Positions 1 through 8,518 of a stretch of 35,317 nucleotides of DNA are shown one piece after another (within the stretch, counting starts at the first letter, position 1; each line of letters starts with the position of its first letter). The notes under the pieces are model-generated. The model worked only from the letters and a program-made list of their open reading frames with translations. It made no database searches and was not told where the DNA came from. Origin of the DNA: Saprospiraceae bacterium. Lineage in GTDB: Bacteria; Bacteroidota; Bacteroidia; Chitinophagales; Saprospiraceae. Position numbers and translations under genes: made by a program. The stretch lies in the NCBI GenBank assembly GCA_020627785.1, contig JAHDGF010000012.1, forward strand, positions 1 through 35,317, read 5' to 3'.

Positions 1-47
<47 letters not shown>

Positions 48-100
48 ATGTTTATATCTTTGGTTTTTGGATCATTGATTTCTTCAAATCAAATAGATTG

Positions 101-130
101 CAAATATAGTATATATTCCTTTTAAGGCAA
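101..130 (-). promoter_or_regulatory. Putative promoter of the initiator tRNA
   Basis: On the minus strand TTG (130-128) is followed after 19 nt by TATATTTG (108-101), a full match to the Bacteroidota TAnnTTTG -7 box with a plausible -33 element. Transcription would start near 95, about 45 nt before the tRNA 5' end. This is a pattern match only. Confidence 0.5.
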
Positions 131-131
131 G

Positions 132-145
132 TATTAAGCTTAATA
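132..145. repeat. 14-bp perfect palindrome upstream of the tRNA promoter
   Basis: TATTAAGCTTAATA reads the same on both strands. It lies just upstream of the putative -33 element of the tRNA promoter and downstream of the histidine kinase stop codon. It could be a protein-binding site or chance in AT-rich DNA. It has no T-run and no loop, so it is not a terminator. Confidence 0.35.
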
Positions 146-190
146 TCGAATGAAATATTTAGAACAAGCACTACAACCGTAAAGCATCAA

Positions 191-3100
191 TTAGGCTGCT
201 TTGGGCCAATTAAAGTAGAAAGTTGTGCCTTTTTCACTTGAATCAAACCATAATTTACCCCCATTTTTATCTACAATCTTCTTACAGATCGAAAGCCCAA
301 TACCAGTTCCACTATACTTCCCATCAGAATGAAGCCTCTGAAACACATCAAAAACCTTTTCTCCATATTTAGGGTCAATGCCTATTCCGTTATCTGAGAC
401 GATAAAAGTATAATGATCTTCTTTTTCATCACACTTAATCTCAATTAGCTTATTTTCTGATTCATTGTACTTCACTCCATTTGTTACCAAATTCTGAAAT
501 ATAAGCTCAAACTCAGTTTTCTGAATTAGCAAAGAAGGAAATTCGCCCTTTAATTTACAATCAGTGTTACTATCTACAAAGATGTAAGGAAGACTATCAA
601 TGGCGGATAAAATAACTTGCCTGGTATCTTCTATTTTATATTCCTGATCATGACTTCCAATCTTAGATAAGGATAAAAGGTCCTTGATAATTCTATCCAT
701 CTTGTCGACTCCTGCCGTAACATAATCCATGTACACTATATCCTTCTCATCAAAGTTCTTTTCATTCTTTCTTTTGTACAATTGAAGAAAACTACCAATG
801 GCACGCAACGGGGATTTTAAATCGTGAGAGGTTACTGAAGCAAACCTTTCTAGTTCCTTGTTTGAATCTTCAAGTTTTTCATTCGCATCGGCCAAATCCA
901 CAACCTTCTCATTTAATTCTAGCGTTTTTTCTGCTACCATTTGCTGAAGCAAAAGACGACGTCGTCTTGAAGTAAAAATATTATAAAAGCCATATATAAA
1001 GGCTAAAAATAATAGCCCCATAAGGACCTTAAATGAAGTTGTATTTATGAAGGTTGAATTAATTTTAAAATTCACTCTACTGACCTTTCCTTCTTTGTCT
1101 TGATTCACATGACGCACTTCAAAGGTATACTCTCCAGATTTCAGGTTACTGTAATGCGTTTCATTATTCCTCGTATATATCCAATCCTTATCTACACCAC
1201 TCATTTTGTAGGCATATATCACTTGATCATTTCTCTTAAATGCCAGTGCATTAAATTTTATAACAATGTTATTTTCATTAGGCTTTAAATCATAACTTTT
1301 GCTGATTGGTTGTTCCTCACTATTAATCTCAATGGTCTCAAAAATCAAAGGGGAATTATCTTCTTCGATGATATCATCTGAAAATTTATAAACACTCAAG
1401 CCTTTTGGAGAAGCGATTAATAGTTCGTCGTCCTTATATGCTAAGTTACGGACCTCATTACTAATCAAACCATTCACCTGATCAATGACATTTATAGGAT
1501 AAAAATTTTCTCCTTTATTTTCAAAATCAATAACACTGATTCCCTTATTTGTTCCAACATAAAGTTTATTCCCAATTGAATTTAAATCAAAGCAAACATC
1601 GCTGGAAAGTCCTTGTTCAATATCTATTTGACTAAACTCAGTGTTTTCTGGAAATAGCAACCCTTCCCCATTTGTTGAAGCACAAACCCAACCATTTTCA
1701 AGTTCTATGATCTCAGTTATGGAAGCACTAAAAATGGGTGATAAATCTTTGAAATAAATGCGATAACCAGAAGGTGTAATTTTGATTAATCCTTTCTCAA
1801 TATTACCAATCCATTTATTGCCTTTCGAATCAACCATTGAAGCAAAGGTTCGCCCTGGTTCAATTATTTTAACATTTTCATTTCTTTCAAATTCCTGAAT
1901 AATTTGGGGTTCTTCCATTTCTGAAAAGTAGGTATCTGAAACTTGAAAGCAAGTACTATAAGTATTTATCAATAGGCTATCCCCAAAAAGATGAATTTTC
2001 TTAGCAGAGGTCTTTAATTTTAATTCAGGTCTGCCATTCTTAAACACAAAAACTCCATTATCAGTAGAGAAATATAAATTTCCTTTTTGACTTCGTTCTA
2101 TTTCTAAAATTCTAACGATTGGCTGTATTGAATTTGTATTTAAATTGAATACCTCAAATTCAGAACCGACTTGTTTAATCAATTGAGCTTTAGAATTTCC
2201 ATACCAAATGGTATCCCCTTCTACAAAGATTGTTTCTAGTCCTTGGAACTGGTTATACTCGGTTGCTGGATATCCAATAATTTGCTTGGTTTGTTTTGGA
2301 AACATGAAACAACCGGATTTATAGGTTGCGACCCAAAGATTATCCTGATCATCAATCGTAAAGCTTGAACACAGAATTCCCTCTAATAATTTATAAGAAC
2401 TTATTACTTCATCATCCCGATTTATCTTTAACACCTTTATACCTGCTTCAGGTTCTGAAACAAATATATTATTATCCTCAACCATCAACTTTCTTGATCC
2501 TTGAATCTCTTTATCAATAACCTTAAATTCTTGAGTTGATAGATTTAATAATGCCAAGCCTTCACTACTGCAGTAATATAGCTTATCTCCCTTTAAGCAA
2601 CTTTTCGTCCACCGAATGGAATCTAAAGATTGGCTATTTGGAATTGCAAACTGACGAGTGATTGAATCTCCAACAATAAAAATTAAGGACTTATCATTCC
2701 TGATAATTAAAGAATCTTGTTTCGTACCAATCAGTTGAGAGTAATTTGTTCTTAAATTCAGGTTTTTTGGGAGCTTTTTTAGCTCAAAAGTTTGACCATC
2801 TAGTCTCTGAATTTCCTTGGAAGTTGCGATCCAAATATCTCGATCGCTATCTTCAACAACTTGAAAGGACCAGATCAAATTTGTCTTTTCTGTGCTTTCT
2901 AAACTTACAAACTCACCATTCTTCATAAATGAGGTGGATCCTGTGGAATTCAACCAAATTCGATTGGATTTGTCTTGAATCATGGTCACCACTTCGTTTT
3001 GTACGAGTCCTTCTTTTAATCCGTAATTTTTAAACTGATTCCCATTAAATCGACTTATTCCAGCCTCTGTAGCTATCCAGATATATCCGGCACTATCCTG

Positions 3101-3280
3101 AACAATATCATAGGTAGTTGCACTTGGTAAGCCATCATCATGCGTGTAGTGAAATGAATTTTGATATTCTAGTTGAGAGAACCCAATAACAGGGATAAAT
3201 ACAATCAATAATAACAGGGAATACACCTCTTTCAATAACTTGAAAAAGGAGCAATGTCCAAGAAAATTTAAAATCAACAT
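191..3280 (-). CDS. Two-component sensor histidine kinase with Reg_prop propeller and Y_Y_Y domain
   Basis: This is a 1029-residue membrane sensor kinase. An N-terminal hydrophobic signal segment ends near GFSQ. It is followed by about 650 residues of Reg_prop-type propeller repeats, with recurring phrases such as IWIATEAGISRF and LWVATYKSG, and a Y_Y_Y-type domain around 690-750. One transmembrane helix lies near 755-775 with an RRRR stop, then a coiled coil. The HisKA H-box is SHDLKSPLR with phospho-acceptor His819. ATP-binding motifs follow: an N-box (LVTNGVKYNE), G1 (DNGIGID) and G2 (GTGIGLSICKK). The periplasmic part matches hybrid (HTCS) sensors of Bacteroidota. However, the protein ends at the kinase domain with no receiver or AraC output, and no response regulator gene is nearby, so the partner is unknown. 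The ligand cannot be read from sequence. Confidence 0.9.
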   Translation of the reverse strand: MLILNFLGHCSFFKLLKEVYSLLLLIVFIPVIGFSQLEYQNSFHYTHDDGLPSATTYDIVQDSAGYIWIATEAGISRFNGNQFKNYGLKEGLVQNEVVTMIQDKSNRIWLNSTGSTSFMKNGEFVSLESTEKTNLIWSFQVVEDSDRDIWIATSKEIQRLDGQTFELKKLPKNLNLRTNYSQLIGTKQDSLIIRNDKSLIFIVGDSITRQFAIPNSQSLDSIRWTKSCLKGDKLYYCSSEGLALLNLSTQEFKVIDKEIQGSRKLMVEDNNIFVSEPEAGIKVLKINRDDEVISSYKLLEGILCSSFTIDDQDNLWVATYKSGCFMFPKQTKQIIGYPATEYNQFQGLETIFVEGDTIWYGNSKAQLIKQVGSEFEVFNLNTNSIQPIVRILEIERSQKGNLYFSTDNGVFVFKNGRPELKLKTSAKKIHLFGDSLLINTYSTCFQVSDTYFSEMEEPQIIQEFERNENVKIIEPGRTFASMVDSKGNKWIGNIEKGLIKITPSGYRIYFKDLSPIFSASITEIIELENGWVCASTNGEGLLFPENTEFSQIDIEQGLSSDVCFDLNSIGNKLYVGTNKGISVIDFENKGENFYPINVIDQVNGLISNEVRNLAYKDDELLIASPKGLSVYKFSDDIIEEDNSPLIFETIEINSEEQPISKSYDLKPNENNIVIKFNALAFKRNDQVIYAYKMSGVDKDWIYTRNNETHYSNLKSGEYTFEVRHVNQDKEGKVSRVNFKINSTFINTTSFKVLMGLLFLAFIYGFYNIFTSRRRRLLLQQMVAEKTLELNEKVVDLADANEKLEDSNKELERFASVTSHDLKSPLRAIGSFLQLYKRKNEKNFDEKDIVYMDYVTAGVDKMDRIIKDLLSLSKIGSHDQEYKIEDTRQVILSAIDSLPYIFVDSNTDCKLKGEFPSLLIQKTEFELIFQNLVTNGVKYNESENKLIEIKCDEKEDHYTFIVSDNGIGIDPKYGEKVFDVFQRLHSDGKYSGTGIGLSICKKIVDKNGGKLWFDSSEKGTTFYFNWPKAA

Positions 3281-3522
3281 CCCTCTATCAATTGAATTCT
3301 TCAGAATTTAATGAGTTAAAGAAATACGCTTCAAATATCCTACCTATTTACCTAGAATGGAGCATTTCACATCAATTGGCTCAGGTTTTACATAAATAGG
3401 CACCTAAAAGACATTTTTTAACAGAATCTTAAAATTTATTTCCACACATTTATACATAACTGCAGTAATTTGCGTTTAGACCACACAAGACCGCTTCTAT
3501 TAACTAACTATTAAAAATTATT

Positions 3523-4800
3523 ATGAAAAAGATTTTATGTCTTTTACTAGGAGGATTTGTGCTGGTATTCACCTCATGCTTCAAAGATTCCGGTAGTGGA
3601 ACTTTCACTTTCTTCAAAGCAACACCTGTCTATGAAGACCTAAGCCAAGCTTGGGATGGAGACCTTGTTACAGAAGCTAGATCAATCGTCGATCCAGGAA
3701 AAATTTACATCGGCGATGATTTTATCTTAATCGGTGAAGAAGGAAAAGGGATTCATATCGTCAATAATGATGATATTGATAATCCGATTCCTACTGCATT
3801 CATTAGTATCCCTGGCAACAAAGAATTCTTTGTAAATGAAAACATCCTCTATGCAGAGTCATTATCAGATTTTGTAAAGATTGACATTTCGAACATGGAC
3901 AACATCCAATTGGTGCATAGAAATATCAATCTAATTTCTGAACCACTATTAAACGACAAAGGAGAAACCCTTGTAGACTTTACTTTCGAAGAGGTTACTG
4001 AAAAGCTAGACTTAGATGGTGAATTATACAATGCACTGAATGGAGGAAACAATTTTGTTTACTTCGATTATTTGAATGAGATAATTCCTAGCTCTGCTTT
4101 ACCTTCTTCTTTCGCAGGAAGTGGTGGCAGCAGTGGTGCAGTAAATAGAATTGCGGTTAAAGATGAATACATTTATCTAATTGATAAATTTGGAATGACA
4201 GTCATCGAAGATCAAGGTAATAGCCTTGTAAAAATTGATGAAGGGAACATTAGAGGTCAAGGTGATTTGGAAACGGTTTTCGCGGATGGAGATTTACTAT
4301 TTTTTGGAACTTCGCAATCAGTAGAAGTATTCAATATTAGCAATCCTAGCCAACCATTCCAGGTTAATGCATTTTCTCACGCCACATCATGTGACCCTGT
4401 CTTACCAAAAGGAGACGTTGCCTATGTAACTTTAAGAACTGGAATGTTTGAAGACGAGAGACCTTGCGCTGGAACAGTAAATCAGCTGGTAACTCTAGAA
4501 ATTAGAGATGAAAGCGGTATTGTGCCTTCAAGTTTTATTAATATGGAAAGCCCTTATGGCTTAACGGTTGCAAACACCACACTTTATGTAGGAGAAGGAG
4601 CAAACGGGCTAAAGATATTTGATGTTGAAAATAGATACGAACCAAGTTTGATTAAATCTATTGAAAACATCGAGGCCTTTGACATTATTGCGCACCCAAA
4701 TAGACCTGAACTAATTCTAGTTACTGGACCAAATGGTCTTCAACAATTTGAAGTATCTGAAACGCTTGGACTAGAGTTAAAAAGTACGATTTTATTCTAA
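3523..4800 (+). CDS. LVIVD-repeat lipoprotein
   Basis: This is a 425-residue predicted lipoprotein. The N-terminus has a lysine-led hydrophobic stretch ending in FTSC, giving a lipid-modified Cys19. The body has repeated short strands such as IYIGDDFILIGEEGKGIHIV, LLFFGTSQSVEVFNIS and LYVGEGANGLKIFDVEN. These match the LVIVD repeats of Bacteroidota surface lipoproteins, which are thought to fold as a beta-propeller. A Gly/Ser-rich loop (GSGGSSGA) sits mid-protein. The family has no known enzymatic activity; a binding or scaffolding role is inference. The barrel protein gene starts 3 nt after its stop, and a strong hairpin plus T-run just inside that gene is probably this gene's terminator. 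Confidence 0.85.
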   Translation: MKKILCLLLGGFVLVFTSCFKDSGSGTFTFFKATPVYEDLSQAWDGDLVTEARSIVDPGKIYIGDDFILIGEEGKGIHIVNNDDIDNPIPTAFISIPGNKEFFVNENILYAESLSDFVKIDISNMDNIQLVHRNINLISEPLLNDKGETLVDFTFEEVTEKLDLDGELYNALNGGNNFVYFDYLNEIIPSSALPSSFAGSGGSSGAVNRIAVKDEYIYLIDKFGMTVIEDQGNSLVKIDEGNIRGQGDLETVFADGDLLFFGTSQSVEVFNISNPSQPFQVNAFSHATSCDPVLPKGDVAYVTLRTGMFEDERPCAGTVNQLVTLEIRDESGIVPSSFINMESPYGLTVANTTLYVGEGANGLKIFDVENRYEPSLIKSIENIEAFDIIAHPNRPELILVTGPNGLQQFEVSETLGLELKSTILF

Positions 4801-4803
4801 AGC

Positions 4804-5664
4804 ATGATTAGATCAATCATATTAGTTCTTCTGACATTAATCATGTCAGAAGAACTTTTTTCTCAGACAAAAGTCGGGCGTAAGAAAAGAAGAGTAGAGA
4901 CTACTGAAACAGTTGCACGATCATCTCAATCAAATAGAAACAAGGTAAGTAGACCAGCCAAAATAAGAGGTCCCCAAAATAAAGCCATCGCTTTTCTTAA
5001 GGAAGGATCAATCTATATTGGAGAGTATCTTGGTGAAGATGAATCGCAGGTATCTCTGAAGTTAATTACAGAAGATTCAATTTCAATTGACCGTAGCTTA
5101 ACCACAGATATTTACACACCTCAAAATGCCTTAATTTACAATCGAGCAAAATTTCATCCCACAGAAGGTCTTTACATGCACTTTGATTGGGGAGGAAATT
5201 TTAATCGAGAAGGTGGAGGTTTATCAACTTCTGTAGGATTAGGATATCGATTAAATAAGAAATGGGACCTACAAGCTGGCATTGGGGTTAATAACACAAC
5301 AACTAGAATTAGAACCAATCAGTTTGGATTCCAGTTTAGAAACTTGGCGGGTGCACCATTGTATATTGGTGGACTATATAATATCACAGATTCAAAAGCA
5401 AGGTTGTTTGCTTTCGCAAGAACAGGCCCAGTCTTTCAGTTTGAATTTAATAATGACAACAACCTAGGCTATCTTTTTGAAACAGGAATAGGTGTGAATT
5501 TTGCATCGTCCACTTCAAGTAGAATTCAATTTACACTATCTAATTATACACAATATTCTCAATTAGATCTGTCGCAAATAGATTCTTTTGGCAACCCGTT
5601 TGTGGGTACTGCTAATATTTGGTTAAATCGATATGCCATCAGAATAGCATATACACTATACTAG
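4804..5664 (+). CDS. Outer-membrane beta-barrel protein, unknown function
   Basis: This is a 286-residue protein with a signal peptide (hydrophobic core SIILVLLTLIM, likely cleavage after LFSQ) and a basic low-complexity stretch after cleavage (KVGRKKRR). A segment around 60-110 looks like a small globular domain. From about residue 120, alternating polar/hydrophobic strands run to an aromatic C-terminus (RIAYTLY). This pattern is typical of an 8-to-10-strand outer-membrane barrel. I do not recognise a specific family. The gene begins 3 nt after the LVIVD lipoprotein, suggesting co-expression and possibly a shared surface complex (inference). A perfect 14-bp hairpin followed by six T lies within codons 7-20, so some transcripts probably stop before the mature protein is encoded. 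Confidence 0.75.
   Translation: MIRSIILVLLTLIMSEELFSQTKVGRKKRRVETTETVARSSQSNRNKVSRPAKIRGPQNKAIAFLKEGSIYIGEYLGEDESQVSLKLITEDSISIDRSLTTDIYTPQNALIYNRAKFHPTEGLYMHFDWGGNFNREGGGLSTSVGLGYRLNKKWDLQAGIGVNNTTTRIRTNQFGFQFRNLAGAPLYIGGLYNITDSKARLFAFARTGPVFQFEFNNDNNLGYLFETGIGVNFASSTSSRIQFTLSNYTQYSQLDLSQIDSFGNPFVGTANIWLNRYAIRIAYTLY
4824..4861 (+). terminator. Intrinsic terminator inside the barrel gene's signal-peptide codons
   Basis: AGTTCTTCTGACAT (4824-4837) and ATGTCAGAAGAACT (4843-4856) are perfect 14-bp inverted arms with a 5-nt loop, followed by T through 4861 (six T counting the last arm base). The structure meets all criteria of a rho-independent terminator. It lies 20 nt after the start codon of the barrel gene, not in a gap. 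A ribosome translating the signal peptide would cover it, so termination may depend on translation initiation (inference). Confidence 0.75.
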
Positions 5665-5670
5665 AATAAA

Positions 5671-5723
5671 ATAATAACTTGACTTCTTCAGATTCCTACA
5701 TTTGACGGAAGTCAAGTTATTAT
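5671..5723. terminator. Bidirectional terminator between convergent genes
   Basis: ATAATAACTTGACTTC (5671-5686) and its exact reverse complement (5708-5723) form a 16-bp stem with a 21-nt loop. It lies between the barrel gene ending at 5664 and the minus-strand gene ending at 5785. The outer part of the stem is A/T-rich, so it can supply a U-tract in either direction. Confidence 0.65.
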
Positions 5724-5784
5724 ATTCCCTTGCCCACATATATCTTTCAACAAGTATATATTGATGTGACATTATAATTCAGGG

Positions 5785-7353
5785 CTAAAACTTCAATACC
5801 TTCTGCATTCTTATTTCGTTTTTCTTATCTTGAAAGTTCAGATAATATTTGCCGGAAGGCAGGTCCCGATTAAATTCAATCATACCATCAGTCACTGTAA
5901 ATGGCACAGCTAATCCTAACTCAGAATAAACATTGACAAGTTTATATTTTTCTGAAAAACTAAGCTGATGAACAAAAGGATTTGGAAAAACTTTTAAGTC
6001 TAAAGCTGTTGCTTCTAAATCATGAAGAGAGGTGGTTAAATCATACTTAGTAAGCACGTGATGAGCCTGATCAATGTTAGAATATCCTTTAGTGATAATA
6101 CAATTATCAACGGCGAAACATTCTATAATCCGATCATCTTTATCTCCAAGATCATAATCAACGATCCACGACTCTTCCCAATTTTCATCCAGATACATTC
6201 CAAATGCATCGGTAGGATTTCCTAAGCCTGTGAAGACAGTTCCCGCAACATAAACACTGCCATCATCATATACCATTACATCACTTCCTATCTCTGCATT
6301 ATTATCGCCAATCCCAATGTATCGATGCCGACGCAATTCCTCTCCATCAGGAGACAACTGAATGGTCAGTATATCTGCATTGGTGTAATTGTCTGGATCG
6401 TCATAATTTTCTCCATTATGTCGACCAGTAACAATTATATTTTTATCAGCATCAAAGGCCAATGCATTTAACCGATCAGCAAAAACATTATCGGGTAAAT
6501 TACTCGGTTCTTCAAAGGTCCATATTTTATTTCCGAATGAATCATACTTAGAAAGATGATAGGTACCAATTTGATCTCGAACAAAAATGTTTCCTTCCTC
6601 ATCGAACAATGGTTTGATACCAGTTCCAGCTTCAACATCAAAAGTTTTCTGACCAATAATGAGTGACTCTTCATATACAAACATATCTAAGGTAGAGCTA
6701 CCAGGATTGGTCCCTAAAACTGTAATCTGATTATTTCGCTTATTTAACGTCATGCCTCTCTCAACACCTGGATTTATGACACTAAATTGTAATTCACCTT
6801 CTGCTGATAATTTTTCATAAAAGATCTGGGAACCTGACATAGTTGCCCCCTCTCCAGTAATGTAAATGCTATTATCTTCATCAACAATGGCATGATTTAT
6901 TTCGGGAATTCTCTGTTCAAAACCTTCCAATTTATAGTCCCATAGAAATTCACCATCCTTTGAGATTTTGGCCAATACAGCCTCACCTTTAGTAAAAACT
7001 AAATCATAGTCTATGATCTCCTCTGTCGTAGAACTTCCCATGATGAGAATATTATCCTCTTGGTCAAGGGTCATATATCTTAAATTAGTTCTTACGGTTG
7101 TGGTATCTATATATCTATACTCCCATAATAAGTTTCCATCCAAATCATATTTCAACAAACCTATTGTACTACCGTTTTGATCATTTGCTAATGGAACGTT
7201 ACAAATAATATCACCAGTAGAATCAAAAATAGCCTGCTGCGTATTGTAACCGTTTAAAAATAAAAAACCACGCGATGGATGTGCTTGCTGCCAAACAATC
7301 TCGGGTTGTGCCATTAATTGCCAACATGTAAAAATTGTCAAAGCTATTCTCAT
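5785..7353 (-). CDS. Secreted propeller-like protein with T9SS type A sorting domain
   Basis: This 522-residue protein begins with a short signal peptide ending LMAQ. The body repeats phrases such as GNLLWEYRY, GEFLWDYKL and GNKIWTFEE, interleaved with DNSIYITGEG and DGSVYVAGTV. This matches SBBP- or PQQ-like beta-propeller blades that report values along a chain. The last 75 residues open with LKVFPNPF and end in KVLKF, the typical T9SS type A C-terminal signal removed during export. The protein is therefore expected at the cell surface or outside. No catalytic motif was seen. It starts 13 nt after the aminotransferase-fold gene and is probably the last gene of a three-gene unit. Confidence 0.85.
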   Translation of the reverse strand: MRIALTIFTCWQLMAQPEIVWQQAHPSRGFLFLNGYNTQQAIFDSTGDIICNVPLANDQNGSTIGLLKYDLDGNLLWEYRYIDTTTVRTNLRYMTLDQEDNILIMGSSTTEEIIDYDLVFTKGEAVLAKISKDGEFLWDYKLEGFEQRIPEINHAIVDEDNSIYITGEGATMSGSQIFYEKLSAEGELQFSVINPGVERGMTLNKRNNQITVLGTNPGSSTLDMFVYEESLIIGQKTFDVEAGTGIKPLFDEEGNIFVRDQIGTYHLSKYDSFGNKIWTFEEPSNLPDNVFADRLNALAFDADKNIIVTGRHNGENYDDPDNYTNADILTIQLSPDGEELRRHRYIGIGDNNAEIGSDVMVYDDGSVYVAGTVFTGLGNPTDAFGMYLDENWEESWIVDYDLGDKDDRIIECFAVDNCIITKGYSNIDQAHHVLTKYDLTTSLHDLEATALDLKVFPNPFVHQLSFSEKYKLVNVYSELGLAVPFTVTDGMIEFNRDLPSGKYYLNFQDKKNEIRMQKVLKF

Positions 7354-7366
7354 AATTTAGATTTTA

Positions 7367-8518
7367 TTAAATCAAGCAATCTAGTAGAATTGAAAAGTCC
7401 TCTTCACTATTATAAACATTAGGACTCACTCTGGCTGCATCGCCACGAAAAGAAATTTTAATCTTATGTTTGGAGAGACTTGCTTGCATATTTTCGATAT
7501 CCCGTCCGTCAGGAATTCTTATACCGAAAAGATGTTTGGCGCGGTAACGGTCGTCTTCAATGAGGTAACCATGCTTTCGCAAATGTTGAATGCAATCTTT
7601 TGAAATTTCGTCCGTATGGTTTTGGATATTCTCTGGACCCCATTCAAAAATTTGTTTAAGTCCTTCAGTCATCATTGGAAGTAAGATAAAGTTTGAGGCC
7701 TCCCCTACTTCATATTTTCTAGCCCCAGCTCTATGCCTAGATTCATAATTTACAAGTTGCGAAAAGTCTTGCGAACCGACTCGATTTATCCAGCTTTCTT
7801 CAATGGGTGTTCCTTTATCAAAACGTTCAGAATAATAAGCGGTACCTATGCTGTAAGGACCTAAAAGCCACTTATAGGCTGCACAAACAATTACATCCGC
7901 TTTAATCTCTTGAAGACTGAAAGGTAAAGCACCTAAGGATTGGGTTAAATCTAAAACTAGGTAACCACCCATTGAATGTATCCGCTCTTGGATGGCCACT
8001 AAATCAAAAAAGGTCCCATCTGCCCAATGCACTTGAGACATACTTACAACCTTGGTTTTGGAATGAATAAACTCTAAAATTAATTGATTCCAATCTGCTG
8101 CTCTGTTCTCTGATTCAGGCGCTGAGACAATTTTAATTTTTGCTCCTGTCTCTGCTGCACGTCTTTCCCAGATGTAATAATTACTTGGAAATTGTTCTCC
8201 GACAATAACGATTTCATCTGATGGATCTAGGGGGATATTATTTGCAGCATTTGCCATCCCATAGGAAACAGAAGGAATTATCGCTATTCGATTGGGTTCT
8301 GTTGAGCCGACCAATTGAGCAAACAATTTACGTAACTCATCGCCAGGTTTAAAAAAATCATCAATGGTGTAGTGGCCAGGATAATTCTTTCTTTGGATGG
8401 CACGCATTCCAGCTTGTTCAACCGTCTTAAGATTCGGAGACATATATGCTCCATTCAAGTAAATTAAATCCTCAGGCAAACTAAAAAGAGCACGTGCTGC
8501 TTTTTGATTTATACTCAT
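7367..8518 (-). CDS. Class V aminotransferase-fold PLP-dependent enzyme
   Basis: This is a 383-residue cytoplasmic enzyme with no signal peptide. Fold-type I PLP features are visible: SVSYGMAN near 83-90 for phosphate binding, SQVHWADGTFFDL with His164, LVLDLTQSLGALP with Asp190 and Gln193, and AAYKWLLGP with the Schiff-base Lys216. These suit the class V group, which includes cysteine desulfurases, isopenicillin-N epimerase-like enzymes and kynureninase. The substrate cannot be assigned from sequence. There is no obvious desulfurase catalytic cysteine loop, so I do not call it sufS or iscS. Its ATG follows directly on the TAA stop of the upstream secreted-protein gene, indicating translational coupling. 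Confidence 0.85.
   Translation of the reverse strand: MSINQKAARALFSLPEDLIYLNGAYMSPNLKTVEQAGMRAIQRKNYPGHYTIDDFFKPGDELRKLFAQLVGSTEPNRIAIIPSVSYGMANAANNIPLDPSDEIVIVGEQFPSNYYIWERRAAETGAKIKIVSAPESENRAADWNQLILEFIHSKTKVVSMSQVHWADGTFFDLVAIQERIHSMGGYLVLDLTQSLGALPFSLQEIKADVIVCAAYKWLLGPYSIGTAYYSERFDKGTPIEESWINRVGSQDFSQLVNYESRHRAGARKYEVGEASNFILLPMMTEGLKQIFEWGPENIQNHTDEISKDCIQHLRKHGYLIEDDRYRAKHLFGIRIPDGRDIENMQASLSKHKIKISFRGDAARVSPNVYNSEEDFSILLDCLI

Noticed and set aside
7367..8518. Cysteine desulfurase (sufS/iscS) assignment
   Set aside because: The PLP lysine and fold fit class V generally, but the desulfurase catalytic-cysteine loop is not evident and no Fe-S assembly genes are nearby.
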